A stretch of 64,000 nucleotides of DNA from Musicola paradisiaca NCPPB 2511 (GCF_000400505.1 NZ_CM001857.1:2862208-2926207), one strand, 5' to 3'. Counted from the stretch's first letter, positions 18,361 to 28,441 are shown. Translations and numbers: made by a program. Notes: generated by a model from the sequence alone, not told the origin.

Positions 18361-20124
18361 ATGGCGTATAAACACTGGCTGCTACCGCTTGGGCTGGCTT
18401 CAGCCTTGTACGGCGGTATGGCGCAGGCCGTTTCGATTCCGGCGGTTGAGGCGAAAACCGGGATGGTAGTGAGCTCGCAATATCTGGCTTCGCAAATCGG
18501 GGTCGATATTCTGAAGATGGGCGGCAATGCCATCGATGCCGCCGTTGCGGTTGGTTACGCGCAGGCGGTGGTCAACCCGTGCTGCGGCAATATCGGCGGC
18601 GGCGGTTTTATGACGATCCATCTGGCGGACGGCAAAGACACCTTCATCAACTTCCGCGAAACCGCGCCGGCGGCGGCCTCCGCCAATATGTACCTTGATG
18701 CGGACGGTAAAGTGAAAAAAGGCGCCAGCTTATATGGCTACCTGGCGGCCGGCGTGCCCGGCACCGTGCTGGGGCTGGAAACCGCCCGCGAAAAATACGG
18801 CAAGCTGACCCGCGCTCAGGTGCTGGCTCCCGCCATCAAACTGGCGCGTGAGGGTTTTGTATTAACCCGCGGCGATACCGATATTCTGGACACCACGGTT
18901 AAGCGTTTTAAAGAGGATGCGGAAGCCGCACGTATTTTCCTGCGCCCGGACGGCTCCGCGCTGCAACCTGGCGATCGACTGGTACAGGCTGATCTGGCCA
19001 ATACCTTGCAGGCCATTTCAGATAAAGGGGCTGATGCTTTCTATCAGGGGAAAATTCCGCAGGCGGTTGAAGCTGCGTCAAAGCAAGGCGGCGGCATCCT
19101 GACCGCAGCCGATTTCGCCAACTATAAAATCACCGAAACTACGCCGGTGAGCTGTACCTACCGCGGTTACAAGTTCATTTCTGCGCCGCCCCCGAGTTCC
19201 GGCGGCATCACTCTGTGCGAAACGCTGAATATTCTGGAAGGCTACGACCTGAAAAGCATGGGCTTCAACTCCGCGCAGGCGGTGCATGTCATGACCGAAG
19301 CCATGCGTCATGCCTATATGGATCGCAACACGTTCCTCGGCGACCCGGCGTTTGTGAACAACCCGGTCGACCGTCTGCTGAGCAAAGAGTACGCGGCGGA
19401 AATCCGCAAAAAAATCGATGCGGTAAACGCCACGCCGTCCGATCAGGTCAAACCGGGCATGGAGCCGCATGAAAAACCGGAAACCACCCACTACTCGATC
19501 GTTGATGAACAGGGTAACGCCGTCTCCACCACCTACACCGTTAACGGCCGCTTCGGCGCGGTGGTGATCGCCCCCGGCACCGGCTTCTTCCTGAATGACG
19601 AAATGGATGACTTCACCGTCAAGGTCGGCGAGAAAAACCTGTACGGACTGGTGCAGGGCGAACGCAACGCCATCGCGCCCGGCAAACGTCCGCTGTCGTC
19701 CATGAGCCCTTCGTTAGTCACCAAAGACGGCAAGATCTTCCTGGTGCTGGGCTCGCCGGGCGGCTCCCGCATCATCAGCATCACGCTGCAAACCGCATTG
19801 AACATCCTCGACTTCGGCATGGTGCCGCAGGAAGCGGTGGATGCGCCGCGTATCCATCACCAATGGCTGCCGGACGAGGTGTACTATGAGCAGCGCGGGC
19901 TGTCCGCCGATACGCTCAAACTGCTCAAAGAACGCGGTTACAAAATGGTGGAACAGATCCCCTGGGGCGCCGCCGAGCTGATTATGGTCGGTCTGCCCGG
20001 CGTTGAAGGCGTGCTGCCGGCCAACTCCGGCAACGACGCCGCCGTGTCCGGTAAAGTGCGCGAAGGCTACCTGTACGGCGCCAACGACTCACGCCGCCCG
20101 GCGGGCGCGGCCATCGGCTACTGA
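18361..20124 (+). CDS. ggt: Gamma-glutamyltranspeptidase
   Basis: 587 residues, exported by an N-terminal signal peptide ending around GGMAQA. The proenzyme cleaves itself before Thr375 in ETTHYSIVD to give large and small subunits; that Thr is the catalytic nucleophile. The small subunit also carries the oxyanion and substrate motifs SSMSPS and GSPGGSRI. The enzyme hydrolyses or transfers the gamma-glutamyl group of glutathione and gamma-glutamyl peptides in the periplasm. The ATG at 18361 is chosen because GACAGGAG precedes it and the signal peptide starts there. It is monocistronic with its own terminator. Confidence 0.95.
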   Translation: MAYKHWLLPLGLASALYGGMAQAVSIPAVEAKTGMVVSSQYLASQIGVDILKMGGNAIDAAVAVGYAQAVVNPCCGNIGGGGFMTIHLADGKDTFINFRETAPAAASANMYLDADGKVKKGASLYGYLAAGVPGTVLGLETAREKYGKLTRAQVLAPAIKLAREGFVLTRGDTDILDTTVKRFKEDAEAARIFLRPDGSALQPGDRLVQADLANTLQAISDKGADAFYQGKIPQAVEAASKQGGGILTAADFANYKITETTPVSCTYRGYKFISAPPPSSGGITLCETLNILEGYDLKSMGFNSAQAVHVMTEAMRHAYMDRNTFLGDPAFVNNPVDRLLSKEYAAEIRKKIDAVNATPSDQVKPGMEPHEKPETTHYSIVDEQGNAVSTTYTVNGRFGAVVIAPGTGFFLNDEMDDFTVKVGEKNLYGLVQGERNAIAPGKRPLSSMSPSLVTKDGKIFLVLGSPGGSRIISITLQTALNILDFGMVPQEAVDAPRIHHQWLPDEVYYEQRGLSADTLKLLKERGYKMVEQIPWGAAELIMVGLPGVEGVLPANSGNDAAVSGKVREGYLYGANDSRRPAGAAIGY

Positions 20125-20148
20125 GCCGACATCCCCCTTGCCACCCGA

Positions 20149-20177
20149 AGAGGCGTCCGAGTGACGCCTCTTTTTTC
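20149..20177 (+). terminator. Rho-independent terminator of ggt
   Basis: AGAGGCGT-ccgagtg-ACGCCTCT followed by TTTTTT, 25 bases after the ggt stop. Confidence 0.9.
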
Positions 20178-20304
20178 TGCGCACCCCGCCTCGCGGCGGT
20201 AACATCAGCGTCCCGATTTTGCCATCCAGCTAACACTTTCCGCATTGCCGGTTGCCTGAGGTTCAGGCTTCTGCGCATGATGCAAAAAATCTCACGGGTA
20301 TTGC

Positions 20305-20940
20305 ATGGTCATGATTAACGTAGCCTTGATAGACGACCACATCGTAGTGCGTTCCGGATTCGCGCAACTGCTCTCGCTGGAGGGCGATATTCAGGTAGTC
20401 GGCCAGTACGCCAGCGCCGCCGATGCCGGTGTCTCGCTGCTGAAACTGAATGTGGATGTCGCCGTTATGGATATCGCCATGCCGGATGAAAGCGGCCTCA
20501 GCTTGCTGGCCCGGCTACGCCAGAAACGGCCGACGTTCCGCGCCATCATTCTGAGTATTTACGATACCGCCGCCTTCGTGCAGAGCGCGCTGGACGCCGG
20601 CGCCTGCGGCTATCTCACCAAACGCTGCGGGCCAGAAGAGCTGGTGCAGGCGGTGCGCGCCGTCCATGCCGGCGGCAGCTACCTGTGCGCCGATGCGATG
20701 CGGGCGCTGCGCCACAGCCGGCAACGGCCGAAAGCGCTGGAAGCGTTGACGCCTCGGGAGCGGGAAATTTTCGATCTGCTGGTCAATGGGTTAAGCGTCA
20801 AGACCATCGCCGAACAGTTGGATTTGAGCCACAAAACCGTGCATGTCCACCGCGCCAACGTGCTGGATAAACTGCACTGCGCCACCACCGTCGAGCTGGT
20901 GCATTTCGCGTTGCAGCACCAGCTGCTGGTCAAAGGATAA
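20305..20940 (+). CDS. uhpA: Response regulator UhpA
   Basis: About 211 residues. The receiver domain has the acidic pocket ALIDDH and phospho-acceptor Asp54 (VAVMDIAMP, counted from MINV). The C-terminal LuxR-type helix-turn-helix is LTPREREIFDLLVNGLSVKT...SHKTVHVHRANV. The second ATG (20311) matches the start of E. coli UhpA better, while the first has slightly better ribosome-binding spacing. It forms a two-component pair with the kinase that starts 3 bases after its stop, and should activate the hexose-phosphate transport genes downstream. Confidence 0.93.
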   Translation: MVMINVALIDDHIVVRSGFAQLLSLEGDIQVVGQYASAADAGVSLLKLNVDVAVMDIAMPDESGLSLLARLRQKRPTFRAIILSIYDTAAFVQSALDAGACGYLTKRCGPEELVQAVRAVHAGGSYLCADAMRALRHSRQRPKALEALTPREREIFDLLVNGLSVKTIAEQLDLSHKTVHVHRANVLDKLHCATTVELVHFALQHQLLVKG

Positions 20941-20943
20941 CCG

Positions 20944-22488
20944 GTGTCGGCTGATACCTCGCGCCGCTGGCGGCGACCGGCGCTGATGCTGTTTCTCACC
21001 CTGTTTTACAGCCTGTGCTGGCTGGCGCTGTGGACCATCAGTTTTTACCTGACCCAGAACGGCCAGCAGGCCACGCTACTACTGCCACAGGGGCTGCGGT
21101 TGGCTTGTCTGACGCTGCTTTCGCGCCGTTATTGGCCGGTGATTCTGTTCTCGGAAACCGCCATTCTGGTCTGGCTATATAGCCAACAATTGCAAACCAA
21201 CTGGGTCATCCTCGCCTCGGTATGGGTCAGTCTGGCGCCGGCCGGGCTGGTGTTGCACTATTGGCGGCGTTACACCCTGTACTGGCAGCGGTTATTGCTG
21301 TTGCTGGCCGCCGTTCTGGCTAACAGCGTATTGCAAATGCTGATCCCCGGTATCTGGCTAATGACGCCGCTTAGCCAGACGCTGTTGTCCGCTGTAACCG
21401 GCGGTGTGCTGCTGACGCCGTTCATCTACCTGATTTACGAATACCTCAAGCAACAACACCTGCAAAACCTACTGCCGCACGGCAACAGCATGACGCCGCC
21501 GTTGCGCGCCTCGCTGCTGGTGTGGTGCTCGCTGTTCGGCGCCATGGCCATCGGCGTCCAGCTCTCGCTATCGCCGGATATGGAACGCCTGCTGCTCATC
21601 GCCATTTTCCTGCCCAATGTGGTGATGGCGTATGCCTTCGGCTGGCAGGGCGGCGTGCTGGCGGCAGTGCTCGGCAGCCTGTTGATCACCATCGCCCGTC
21701 AGGTGGCGGGCGCGTTTAGCGACCTGCTGTCGCTGGAACTGTTTCTCTCCACCCAGGCGCTGCTCGGCATCGGGTTAGGGATCGCCATCAGCCGCCAACA
21801 GCAACTGGCGCAGCACCTTGATCGCTACCGGCAACAGCTGGAACAGGAACTGCGCGTGCGCCGCCAGTTGATGGAACGGCTGGTGCATACCGAGGAATCG
21901 ATCCGTAAAGATATCGCGCGTGAGTTGCACGACGATATCGGCCAGAACATCACCGCCATCCAGATTCAGGCCCGGCTGATCGACCGCGCGCCCTCGCCGC
22001 CGCTGGCCCACAGCGCCGCCGCGCAAATCACGGAACTGGCGCAACGCATCCACCACACCACCCGGCAGTTGCTACGCCAGCTGCGCCCCCCGGTGCTCAA
22101 CGAAATGTCGCTGGAAAAGGCGCTGCGCCATCTGGCGGACGAATTCGCCTTCGCCGAACGCGGCATCGACTTTCGGCTGGATTACCGCCTGCCGCAACAG
22201 CCGCAGGACGATACCCTGGTCTTCACGCTCTATCGGCTGGTGCAGGAGTTGCTCAACAACATCAGCAAACATGCCGATGCCCGCAGGATTCGGGTACGCA
22301 TCAGCCACCAGCAGGGGATGCTGACGCTGGAGGTGCGCGACAACGGCATCGGCATCCCGGACGATCGCCGCGAAGGTTTTGGCCTGCGCGGGATGGAAGA
22401 GCGGGTGCAGGCGCTGGGCGGTGAATGGATGTTGCTACGCCGTAACGGCACCCGCGTAATTGTTAAGTTGCCCACAGAATTGACATAG
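20944..22488 (+). CDS. uhpB: Sensor histidine kinase UhpB
   Basis: 514 residues. The N-terminal half is hydrophobic (about eight membrane segments, residues 12-290). The C-terminal kinase has the HisKA_3 H-box ARELHDDIGQ with His329, followed by a GHKL ATPase with NNISKHADA (N-box), RDNGIGIPDDR (G1) and GFGLRGMEER (G2). UhpB phosphorylates UhpA in response to a signal relayed by UhpC when external glucose-6-phosphate is present. The start codon is GTG, with AAGGATAACC in front. Confidence 0.93.
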   Translation: MSADTSRRWRRPALMLFLTLFYSLCWLALWTISFYLTQNGQQATLLLPQGLRLACLTLLSRRYWPVILFSETAILVWLYSQQLQTNWVILASVWVSLAPAGLVLHYWRRYTLYWQRLLLLLAAVLANSVLQMLIPGIWLMTPLSQTLLSAVTGGVLLTPFIYLIYEYLKQQHLQNLLPHGNSMTPPLRASLLVWCSLFGAMAIGVQLSLSPDMERLLLIAIFLPNVVMAYAFGWQGGVLAAVLGSLLITIARQVAGAFSDLLSLELFLSTQALLGIGLGIAISRQQQLAQHLDRYRQQLEQELRVRRQLMERLVHTEESIRKDIARELHDDIGQNITAIQIQARLIDRAPSPPLAHSAAAQITELAQRIHHTTRQLLRQLRPPVLNEMSLEKALRHLADEFAFAERGIDFRLDYRLPQQPQDDTLVFTLYRLVQELLNNISKHADARRIRVRISHQQGMLTLEVRDNGIGIPDDRREGFGLRGMEERVQALGGEWMLLRRNGTRVIVKLPTELT

Positions 22489-22502
22489 CGCCCGCCAAAA
22501 AC

Positions 22503-22515
22503 AGGAATTTTTCCT
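22503..22515 (+). promoter_or_regulatory. Palindrome in uhpB-uhpC spacer, candidate UhpA site
   Basis: AGGAATTTTTCCT is a perfect 13-base palindrome in the 100-base gap before uhpC. A short GC hairpin (CCCGT/ACGGG, 22538-22552) follows. An internal promoter for uhpC-afuABC is plausible. I cannot match it to a known UhpA consensus. Confidence 0.3.
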
Positions 22516-22588
22516 AGATGGCTAAAACCTTGTCTCATCCCGTCGCGCACGGGGCTCCCTACACTGACGCCAACAGCCGGAGAACATC

Positions 22589-23902
22589 ATGAGCCTGACC
22601 TCTACGGCGCCGGAATCCATCCATCAGCGTTACCGCCACTGGCGCGTACAGTTGCTGATATCCATGGTGATCGGCTACGCCGCGTTTTATCTCACCCGCC
22701 GCAGCGTAACGTTTGCGATGCCGGTGATGCAGCAGGCGCTGGCGCTCGACAAAGCGGATATCGGCCTGCTGGGTACCTTGTTCTACCTGAGTTACGGCGG
22801 CTCCAAGTTTCTCTCCGGCATGCTGCACGACCGGCTGGGTGAGCGCTGGTTTATGGGGGTCGGCCTGTTGCTGACTGGGGTGCTGAATGTGCTGTTCACT
22901 TTCTGCACCTCTCTGCCCGCGCTACTGCTGGTCTGGACGTTGAACGGTTTTTTTCAGGGCTGGGGATGGCCGCCCTGCGCCCGGCTGCTGACGCACTGGT
23001 ACTCGCGCAACGAGCGCGGCTTCTGGTGGGGGTGCTGGAACACCTCCATCAACCTGGGCGGCGCGGCGGTACCGTTGCTGTCCGGCGGGCTGGCGACGGC
23101 GCTGGGTTGGCAGTATGCGCTGTTGATCCCCGGTATCGTCGCCATACTGCTGGGGTTATGGCTGTGCCGTCGGCTGTGCGGTACGCCGCAGGAAGAAGGG
23201 TTGCCCAGCGTTGGACAATGGCGGCGCGACCCGCTGGAACTGCGGCAGGAGCAACAAAGCCCGCCGATGAGCCTGCGAAGCTTGTTGCGCGTCACCCTAT
23301 GGCAAAACTACAGCATCTGGCTGTTGGGCGTGTCGTATGTGTTGGTGTACCTGATTCGGATCGCGCTCAACGACTGGGGCAATCTGTGGCTGGCGGAAAG
23401 CCACGGCGTCCATCTGCTCAGCGCCAACGCCACCGTTTCGCTGTTTGAGCTGGGCGGGCTGTTCGGCGCGTTGTTCGCCGGATGGGGATCGGATCTGCTG
23501 TTTCGCGGCCAGCGCGCACCGATGATTTTGCTGTTTTCGCTGGGGCTGTTTTTGTGCGTGACCGCATTGTGGCTGGTGCCGGTTCATCATTACGCACTGC
23601 TGGCGCTGAGTTTTTTCAGCATCGGCTTTTTCATTTTCGGCCCCCAGATGCTGATTGGTCTGGCGGCTACGGAGTACGCCCACAAGGACGCCGCGGGAAC
23701 CGTGACCGGTTTTCTCGGCCTGTTTGCCTATCTGGGCGCAGCGCTGGCGGGATGGCCGCTGGCGTGGTGGATGCAGATTTACGGTTGGTCGGGCTTTTTC
23801 GCCCTGCTGACTTTGGCGTCGGCCTGTGTCGGGTTACTGCTGATGCCGCTCATGATGTCGGGTATGCAAAAACGGGGGCCAGCCAGGTCAGGCCCCGCCT
23901 GA
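22589..23902 (+). CDS. uhpC: Hexose-phosphate sensor UhpC (MFS, transporter-like)
   Basis: 437 residues with 12 hydrophobic segments of the organophosphate:phosphate antiporter family. The start (RYRHWRVQLLISMVIGYAAFYLTRRS) and the segment NGFFQGWGWPPCARLLTHWY fit UhpC/GlpT. The position after uhpAB, instead of a uhpT copy, marks it as the sensor. UhpC binds external glucose-6-phosphate and activates UhpB. There is no UhpT antiporter in this window; an ABC importer follows in its place. A sugar-phosphate transport role of its own cannot be excluded. Confidence 0.88.
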   Translation: MSLTSTAPESIHQRYRHWRVQLLISMVIGYAAFYLTRRSVTFAMPVMQQALALDKADIGLLGTLFYLSYGGSKFLSGMLHDRLGERWFMGVGLLLTGVLNVLFTFCTSLPALLLVWTLNGFFQGWGWPPCARLLTHWYSRNERGFWWGCWNTSINLGGAAVPLLSGGLATALGWQYALLIPGIVAILLGLWLCRRLCGTPQEEGLPSVGQWRRDPLELRQEQQSPPMSLRSLLRVTLWQNYSIWLLGVSYVLVYLIRIALNDWGNLWLAESHGVHLLSANATVSLFELGGLFGALFAGWGSDLLFRGQRAPMILLFSLGLFLCVTALWLVPVHHYALLALSFFSIGFFIFGPQMLIGLAATEYAHKDAAGTVTGFLGLFAYLGAALAGWPLAWWMQIYGWSGFFALLTLASACVGLLLMPLMMSGMQKRGPARSGPA

Positions 23903-23905
23903 CGT

Positions 23906-23998
23906 AGTTACTTGCTGATAGATAGTTAGTTATTCACTGATAAATAGTTACTCGCTGATAAATAGTTACTTGCTGATAGATAGTTACTCTCTGACAAG
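23906..23998 (+). repeat. Tandem repeat, 18-bp unit, in uhpC-afuA spacer
   Basis: Five units, beginning 4 bases after the uhpC stop: AGTTACTTGCTGATAGAT (23906), a 22-base variant with a 4-base insertion (23924), AGTTACTCGCTGATAAAT (23946), AGTTACTTGCTGATAGAT (23964) and a partial last unit (23982). The array ends next to the afuA ribosome-binding site (AAGGACATACC). Confidence 0.9.
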
Positions 23999-24009
23999 AA
24001 GGACATACC

Positions 24010-25041
24010 ATGAAACCTACCCTGCTCTCCGCATTGGTCGTCGCCGGGCTGGCCGCCGCCGCATTCACCGGCAGCGCGCACGCGAAAGGCCGTCTGGTGG
24101 TTTACTGCAGCGCCACCAACGAATTCTGCGAGGAAGAAACCAAAGCCTTCGGCGAGAAATACGACGTCCAGACTTCGTTTATCCGTAACGGCTCCGGCAG
24201 TACGCTGGCGAAAATCGAAGCGGAGAAGAAAAACCCGCAGGCCGATGTCTGGTACGGCGGCACGCTGGATCCGCAATCACAGGCGGGAGAGATGGATCTG
24301 CTGCAACCCTATGCATCGCCGAATCTGGCGCAGATCATGCCGCAGTTCCGCGACCCGGCTAAACGCAAGGGCAACTACTCCTCCGCCGTGTACATCGGTA
24401 TTCTCGGCGTCGGCGTCAACGTCAACCGGCTGAAAGAGAAAAACCTGCCGGAGCCGACCTGCTGGAAAGATTTGACCAACCCCATCTACAAAGGCGAGAT
24501 CCAAATCGCCGATCCGCAAAGCTCCGGCACCGCCTACACCGCGCTGGCCACCTTCTCCCAACTGTGGGGGGAAGATCAGGCGTTTGACTACCTGAAGAAA
24601 CTGAACGCCAACATCTCGCAATACACCAAATCCGGCATCGCGCCGGCCCGCAACGCCGCCCGCGGCGAAACCGCCATCGGCATCGGCTTCCTGCACGACT
24701 ACGCCCAAGAGAGAGAAGCCGGCGCACCGCTGAAGCTGATCTCCCCGTGCGAAGGATCCGGCTATGAAATCGGCGGCGTCAGCATCCTGAAGAATGCCCG
24801 CAATCTGGACAACGCCAAACTGTTCATCGACTGGGCGCTGTCCAAAGAAGCGCAGGAACTGTCCTGGAAGAAAGGCAAATCCTACCAGATCCTGACCAAC
24901 ACCACGGCGGAGGCCTCGCCGAACTCGCTGAAACTCAGCGAGCTGAAGCTGATTAACTACGACATGGATAAATACGGATCCGAAGAGGTTCGCAAAGCGT
25001 TGATCACCAAGTGGGTGAGCGAAGTGAAGATGGGTAAATAA
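24010..25041 (+). CDS. afuA: Periplasmic sugar-phosphate binding protein AfuA
   Basis: 343 residues with a cleavable signal peptide (AFTGSAHA) and the fold of family 1 ferric/anion binding proteins: GRLVVYCSATNEFCEEETKA, PQADVWYGGTLDPQ and SSGTAYTALATF. It was long annotated as an iron-binding protein, but AfuA of Actinobacillus and Citrobacter has been shown to bind glucose-6-phosphate and related hexose phosphates. The position directly behind uhpABC supports that function here over iron. It is the binding component of the AfuBC importer encoded next. Confidence 0.9.
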   Translation: MKPTLLSALVVAGLAAAAFTGSAHAKGRLVVYCSATNEFCEEETKAFGEKYDVQTSFIRNGSGSTLAKIEAEKKNPQADVWYGGTLDPQSQAGEMDLLQPYASPNLAQIMPQFRDPAKRKGNYSSAVYIGILGVGVNVNRLKEKNLPEPTCWKDLTNPIYKGEIQIADPQSSGTAYTALATFSQLWGEDQAFDYLKKLNANISQYTKSGIAPARNAARGETAIGIGFLHDYAQEREAGAPLKLISPCEGSGYEIGGVSILKNARNLDNAKLFIDWALSKEAQELSWKKGKSYQILTNTTAEASPNSLKLSELKLINYDMDKYGSEEVRKALITKWVSEVKMGK

Positions 25042-25060
25042 CCCCGACCGGCGCCGACCG

Positions 25061-25145
25061 CACGCTATAGCCGGCTGTACGTCATAGCCAGTTATACGTC
25101 ATAGCCGATGGTACGTCATAGCCGATGGTACATCATAGCTGAAGG
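25061..25145 (+). repeat. Tandem repeat, 17-bp unit, in afuA-afuB spacer
   Basis: Five consecutive 17-base units: a diverged first (25061), then TACGTCATAGCCAGTTA (25078), two identical copies of TACGTCATAGCCGATGG (25095, 25112) and TACATCATAGCTGAAGG (25129). It starts 19 bases after the afuA stop. It is unrelated in sequence to the 18-bp array before afuA. Confidence 0.9.
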
Positions 25146-25286
25146 TACGCCGCAAACCGTTTCAACACCGGGGACGCCGGGGAGATGGCCCCGACGCCGC
25201 CCGCCGGTTTGCGCGTTCCGCCGGCCAGCGTTGCCGGTCAGGCGCCTATCGCACCCTGTTATTCGTCAATACCGAGGGAAACCACC

Positions 25287-27364
25287 ATGTCTCATTCACT
25301 CTCTGCGGCGCCGCCAGCTCGCCGGGATGCCATTTTTATCTGGATCGGCGTCATTGCGCTGTCGTTCGCGTTGCTGCCCGCCTGGAGCCTTGACTACGGT
25401 CTGACCGGCGCCACCCGGGAAGAACTGCTGAATGCCTATGGCTGGTCGGGGGGCAACATCAGCCTGCTGTGGTTGTTGCTGCCGCTGTTATTACTATTGC
25501 GTCCGGCGACGGCCGCCCCGCGCAAGCGGCGCGGTCGCCACCTGTTCGACGCCGGGTACGCGCTATTCTGCGCCCTGTTCATGATAGCCAGCGCCGTGGC
25601 AGTCAACCGCGGGCTGGGCTACGCCGCCATCGGCATCCTTATCGCGCTCGGCGCCGTCATGACGCTTGCCTTTTCCCGGCTGGAATGGCTGGGCGGCGAT
25701 CGCTTCGTCATCGGTTCGCTGGTAGCGATTATCGCGCTGATCGGCGTCTTTATTCTCTATCCGAGCATTGCCATCTTTCTGCCGATGTTCACCAACAGCG
25801 CCGGGAAATTCGTCCCGCTCGGCTTTATGACGGTACTGAGCCAGTCCCACATTCTGCAGGTGATCGCCAACTCGTTCCTGTTGTCTATCGCCGTCGGGGT
25901 CGGCTGTACCTTCTTCGGTCTGGTGCTGGCTATTTACACCACCCGCATCGCCAAACGCTCCGCCATTCTGGGCCGGGTCTTCTCCATCCTGCCGATCGTC
26001 ACGCCGCCGTTTATCGTCGGTCTCGGGGTGACGTTGATGATGGGGCGCTCCGGCTACGTCACTGAATTTATGGCGGAGGTGTTCGGGCTGAAAAATACCA
26101 ACTGGCTATACGGTTTTACCGGCATCTGGATTGCGCAGGTACTGGCCTTTACCCCGATGGCGTTCATGATCCTCGACGGCGCCATCAAAACCATCCACCC
26201 ATCGCTGGAAGAGGCCTCCTACACCCTGCGCGCCAGCCGCTATCAGACGTTCTGCCGGGTCTTCCTGCCGCTGCTGAAACCGGCGCTGGCCAACGCATTT
26301 CTGATCGTCATCGTGCAATCGCTGGCGGACTTCAGCAACCCGCTGGTGCTGGGCGGCAACTTCGACGTACTGGCGACCCAGATCTATTTCTACATCACCG
26401 GCGCACAGCTGGACTATCAGGCCGCCAGTACGCTGGGGGTGATCCTGCTGGTGTTCTCGCTGGCGGTGTTCTGCATCCAGTATTTGTGGATCGGCAAACG
26501 CTCCTACGTCACCATTTCGGGCAAGTTCACCCGCGGCGACGTCCAGCCGCTGCCCCGCAGCATGGTGGTCGGCGTCACGCTGATCCTGGCGGTCTGGGTG
26601 GCGTTCAACACCTTGTTGTACGGCAGTATTTTCTACGGCAGCTTCACCGTGAACTGGGGCGTGGACTATACCCTGACGCTGCAAAACTTCGTGCGGCTGT
26701 TCGGGCAAGGGTTCAGCGACGGCGCCTGGCCTTCGCTGCTGGATACGCTGTTGTACGCCGGCATCGCCGCGCCGATTACCGCGCTGTTCGGCCTGCTGAT
26801 CGCCTACATCGTGGTGCGCCAACAGTTCAAGGGCAAGAAAACCATCGAGTTCACCACCATGCTGTGCTTCGCCGTGCCGGGCACCGTGGCGGGGATCTCC
26901 TACATTCTGGCGTTCAACAGCGCGCCGGTATACCTCACCGGTACGGCGGCGATCGTCATTATCTCCATGGTGATGCGCAACGTGCCGGTCGGGATCCGCG
27001 CCGGCATCGCCGGGTTGGCCAGTTGGATAAATCGCTGGACGAAGCCTCGCTCAGCCTGCGCGCCGGCTCCATGCGCACGGTGATGTACATCCTGCTGCCG
27101 TTGTTGCGCCCGGCGATCCTGTCGGCGCTGATTTACAGCTTTGTCCGCGCCATCACCACCGTCAGCGCCATCGTGTTTCTGGTCACGCCGGAAACCCGCG
27201 TCGCCACCGCGTATATCCTCAACCGGGTGGAGGACGGCGAGTACGGCATCGCCATCGCCTACGGCACCATCTTGATCGTGGTGATGCTGGCCATCATCTT
27301 CCTGTTCGACTATCTGGTTGGCGAAGCGCGCATCTCCCGCTCCAAAGCCCAAAACCGTCAGTAA
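25287..27364 (+). pseudogene. afuB: AfuB permease (two fused ABC permease domains), one frameshift
   Basis: Inner-membrane permease of about 692 residues if read through one frameshift. Two BPD_transp_1 domains are present, each with an EAA loop (LEEASYTLRASRYQTFCRVFL in the first, LDEASLSLRAGSM in the second). The start at 25287 has GAGGGAAACC in front. Near 27019 the frame is lost: GCCAGTTGGATAAA should read with one more C to continue GLAQLDKSLDEASLSL, and the remainder is intact to 27364. The damage is a single base in a C-run and the rest of the operon is sound. Sequencing error is therefore as likely as a true mutation; if real, it would inactivate the importer. Confidence 0.88.
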
Positions 27365-27379
27365 TTCGGAGTGACCATC

Positions 27380-28441
27380 GTGAATAACGCATCCACAGAA
27401 AAAAACTTTGTTGAACTGAAAGGCATCACCAAACGGTTCGGCGACAATACCGTGCTGGACAACCTGAATCTGGCGATCCCGCAGGGCCACATGGTCACAT
27501 TGCTCGGCCCCTCGGGGTGCGGCAAAACGACGGTATTGCGACTGGTGGCCGGGCTGGAGAAACCCAGCGACGGCCGCATCTTTATCGACGGCGAAGACGT
27601 GACCGATCGCGCCATCCAGCAGCGCGATATCTGCATGGTGTTTCAGTCCTACGCCCTGTTCCCGCATATGTCGATCGGCGAGAACATCGGTTACGGGCTG
27701 AAAATGCTGGGGCGCCCGAAGGGGGAAATCCGCGACCGGGTGCGCGAAGCACTGGCGCTGGTGGATTTGGACGGGTTCGAAGAACGCTATGTCGATCAAA
27801 TCTCCGGCGGCCAGCAGCAGCGCGTGGCGCTGGCGCGAGCGCTGATCCTCAAGCCCAAGGTGTTGCTGTTCGACGAGCCGCTCAGCAATCTGGACGCCAA
27901 CCTGCGTCGCAATATGCGGGAAAAAATCCGTGAGTTGCAGCAGCAGTTCAATATCACCTCGCTGTACGTGACCCACGACCAGAGCGAAGCCTTCGCGGTA
28001 TCCGATACCGTGCTGGTGATGAACAAAGGGAAAATCATGCAGATCGGCGCGCCGCAGGCGCTGTACCGCCACCCGGCGTCGCGTTTCATGGCCAACTTCA
28101 TGGGGGACGCCAACGTCTTTCCGGCGCGTCTGCACCGCGATAGCGTGGAGATCTTCGGTTATCACGTACCGCGCCCGGACGGGTTCGCGCCAGGTCGGGA
28201 CACCTGCACCGTAGGGGTTCGCCCGGAAGCCATCACTCTGAATCAGGAAGGACAGGACAGCCAGCGTTGCACCATCCGACAGGTTGCCTACATGGGGCCG
28301 CAGTATGAGGTCACGGTGGACTGGCATGGGCAGTCGCTGCTGTTGCAGGTCAACGCCACCCAGTTGCAGCCCGGCGCGGGCGACCAGCTGTTCCTGCAGA
28401 TTCATCCCTACGGCATGTTTACGCTGGAAGATGCCGCCTGA
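27380..28441 (+). CDS. afuC: Sugar-phosphate ABC transporter ATPase AfuC
   Basis: 353 residues. Walker A is [12 protein letters not shown], the Q-loop is [12 protein letters not shown], the signature is [15 protein letters not shown] and Walker B is [15 protein letters not shown]. The H-loop is VTHDQSEAF, and a C-terminal TOBE-like regulatory region follows. It energises AfuB. The GTG at 27380 is preferred over the GTG 9 bases upstream, because the GGAG ribosome-binding site ends where the upstream GTG would begin. It starts 15 bases after afuB and is the last gene of the uhp-afu unit. Confidence 0.92.
   Translation: MNNASTEKNFVELKGITKRFGDNTVLDNLNLAIPQGHMVTLLGPSGCGKTTVLRLVAGLEKPSDGRIFIDGEDVTDRAIQQRDICMVFQSYALFPHMSIGENIGYGLKMLGRPKGEIRDRVREALALVDLDGFEERYVDQISGGQQQRVALARALILKPKVLLFDEPLSNLDANLRRNMREKIRELQQQFNITSLYVTHDQSEAFAVSDTVLVMNKGKIMQIGAPQALYRHPASRFMANFMGDANVFPARLHRDSVEIFGYHVPRPDGFAPGRDTCTVGVRPEAITLNQEGQDSQRCTIRQVAYMGPQYEVTVDWHGQSLLLQVNATQLQPGAGDQLFLQIHPYGMFTLEDAA

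Noticed and set aside
23906..25145. CRISPR-like arrays
   Set aside because: Units of 17-18 bp are directly adjacent with no unique spacers, and there are no cas genes. They are simple tandem repeats.
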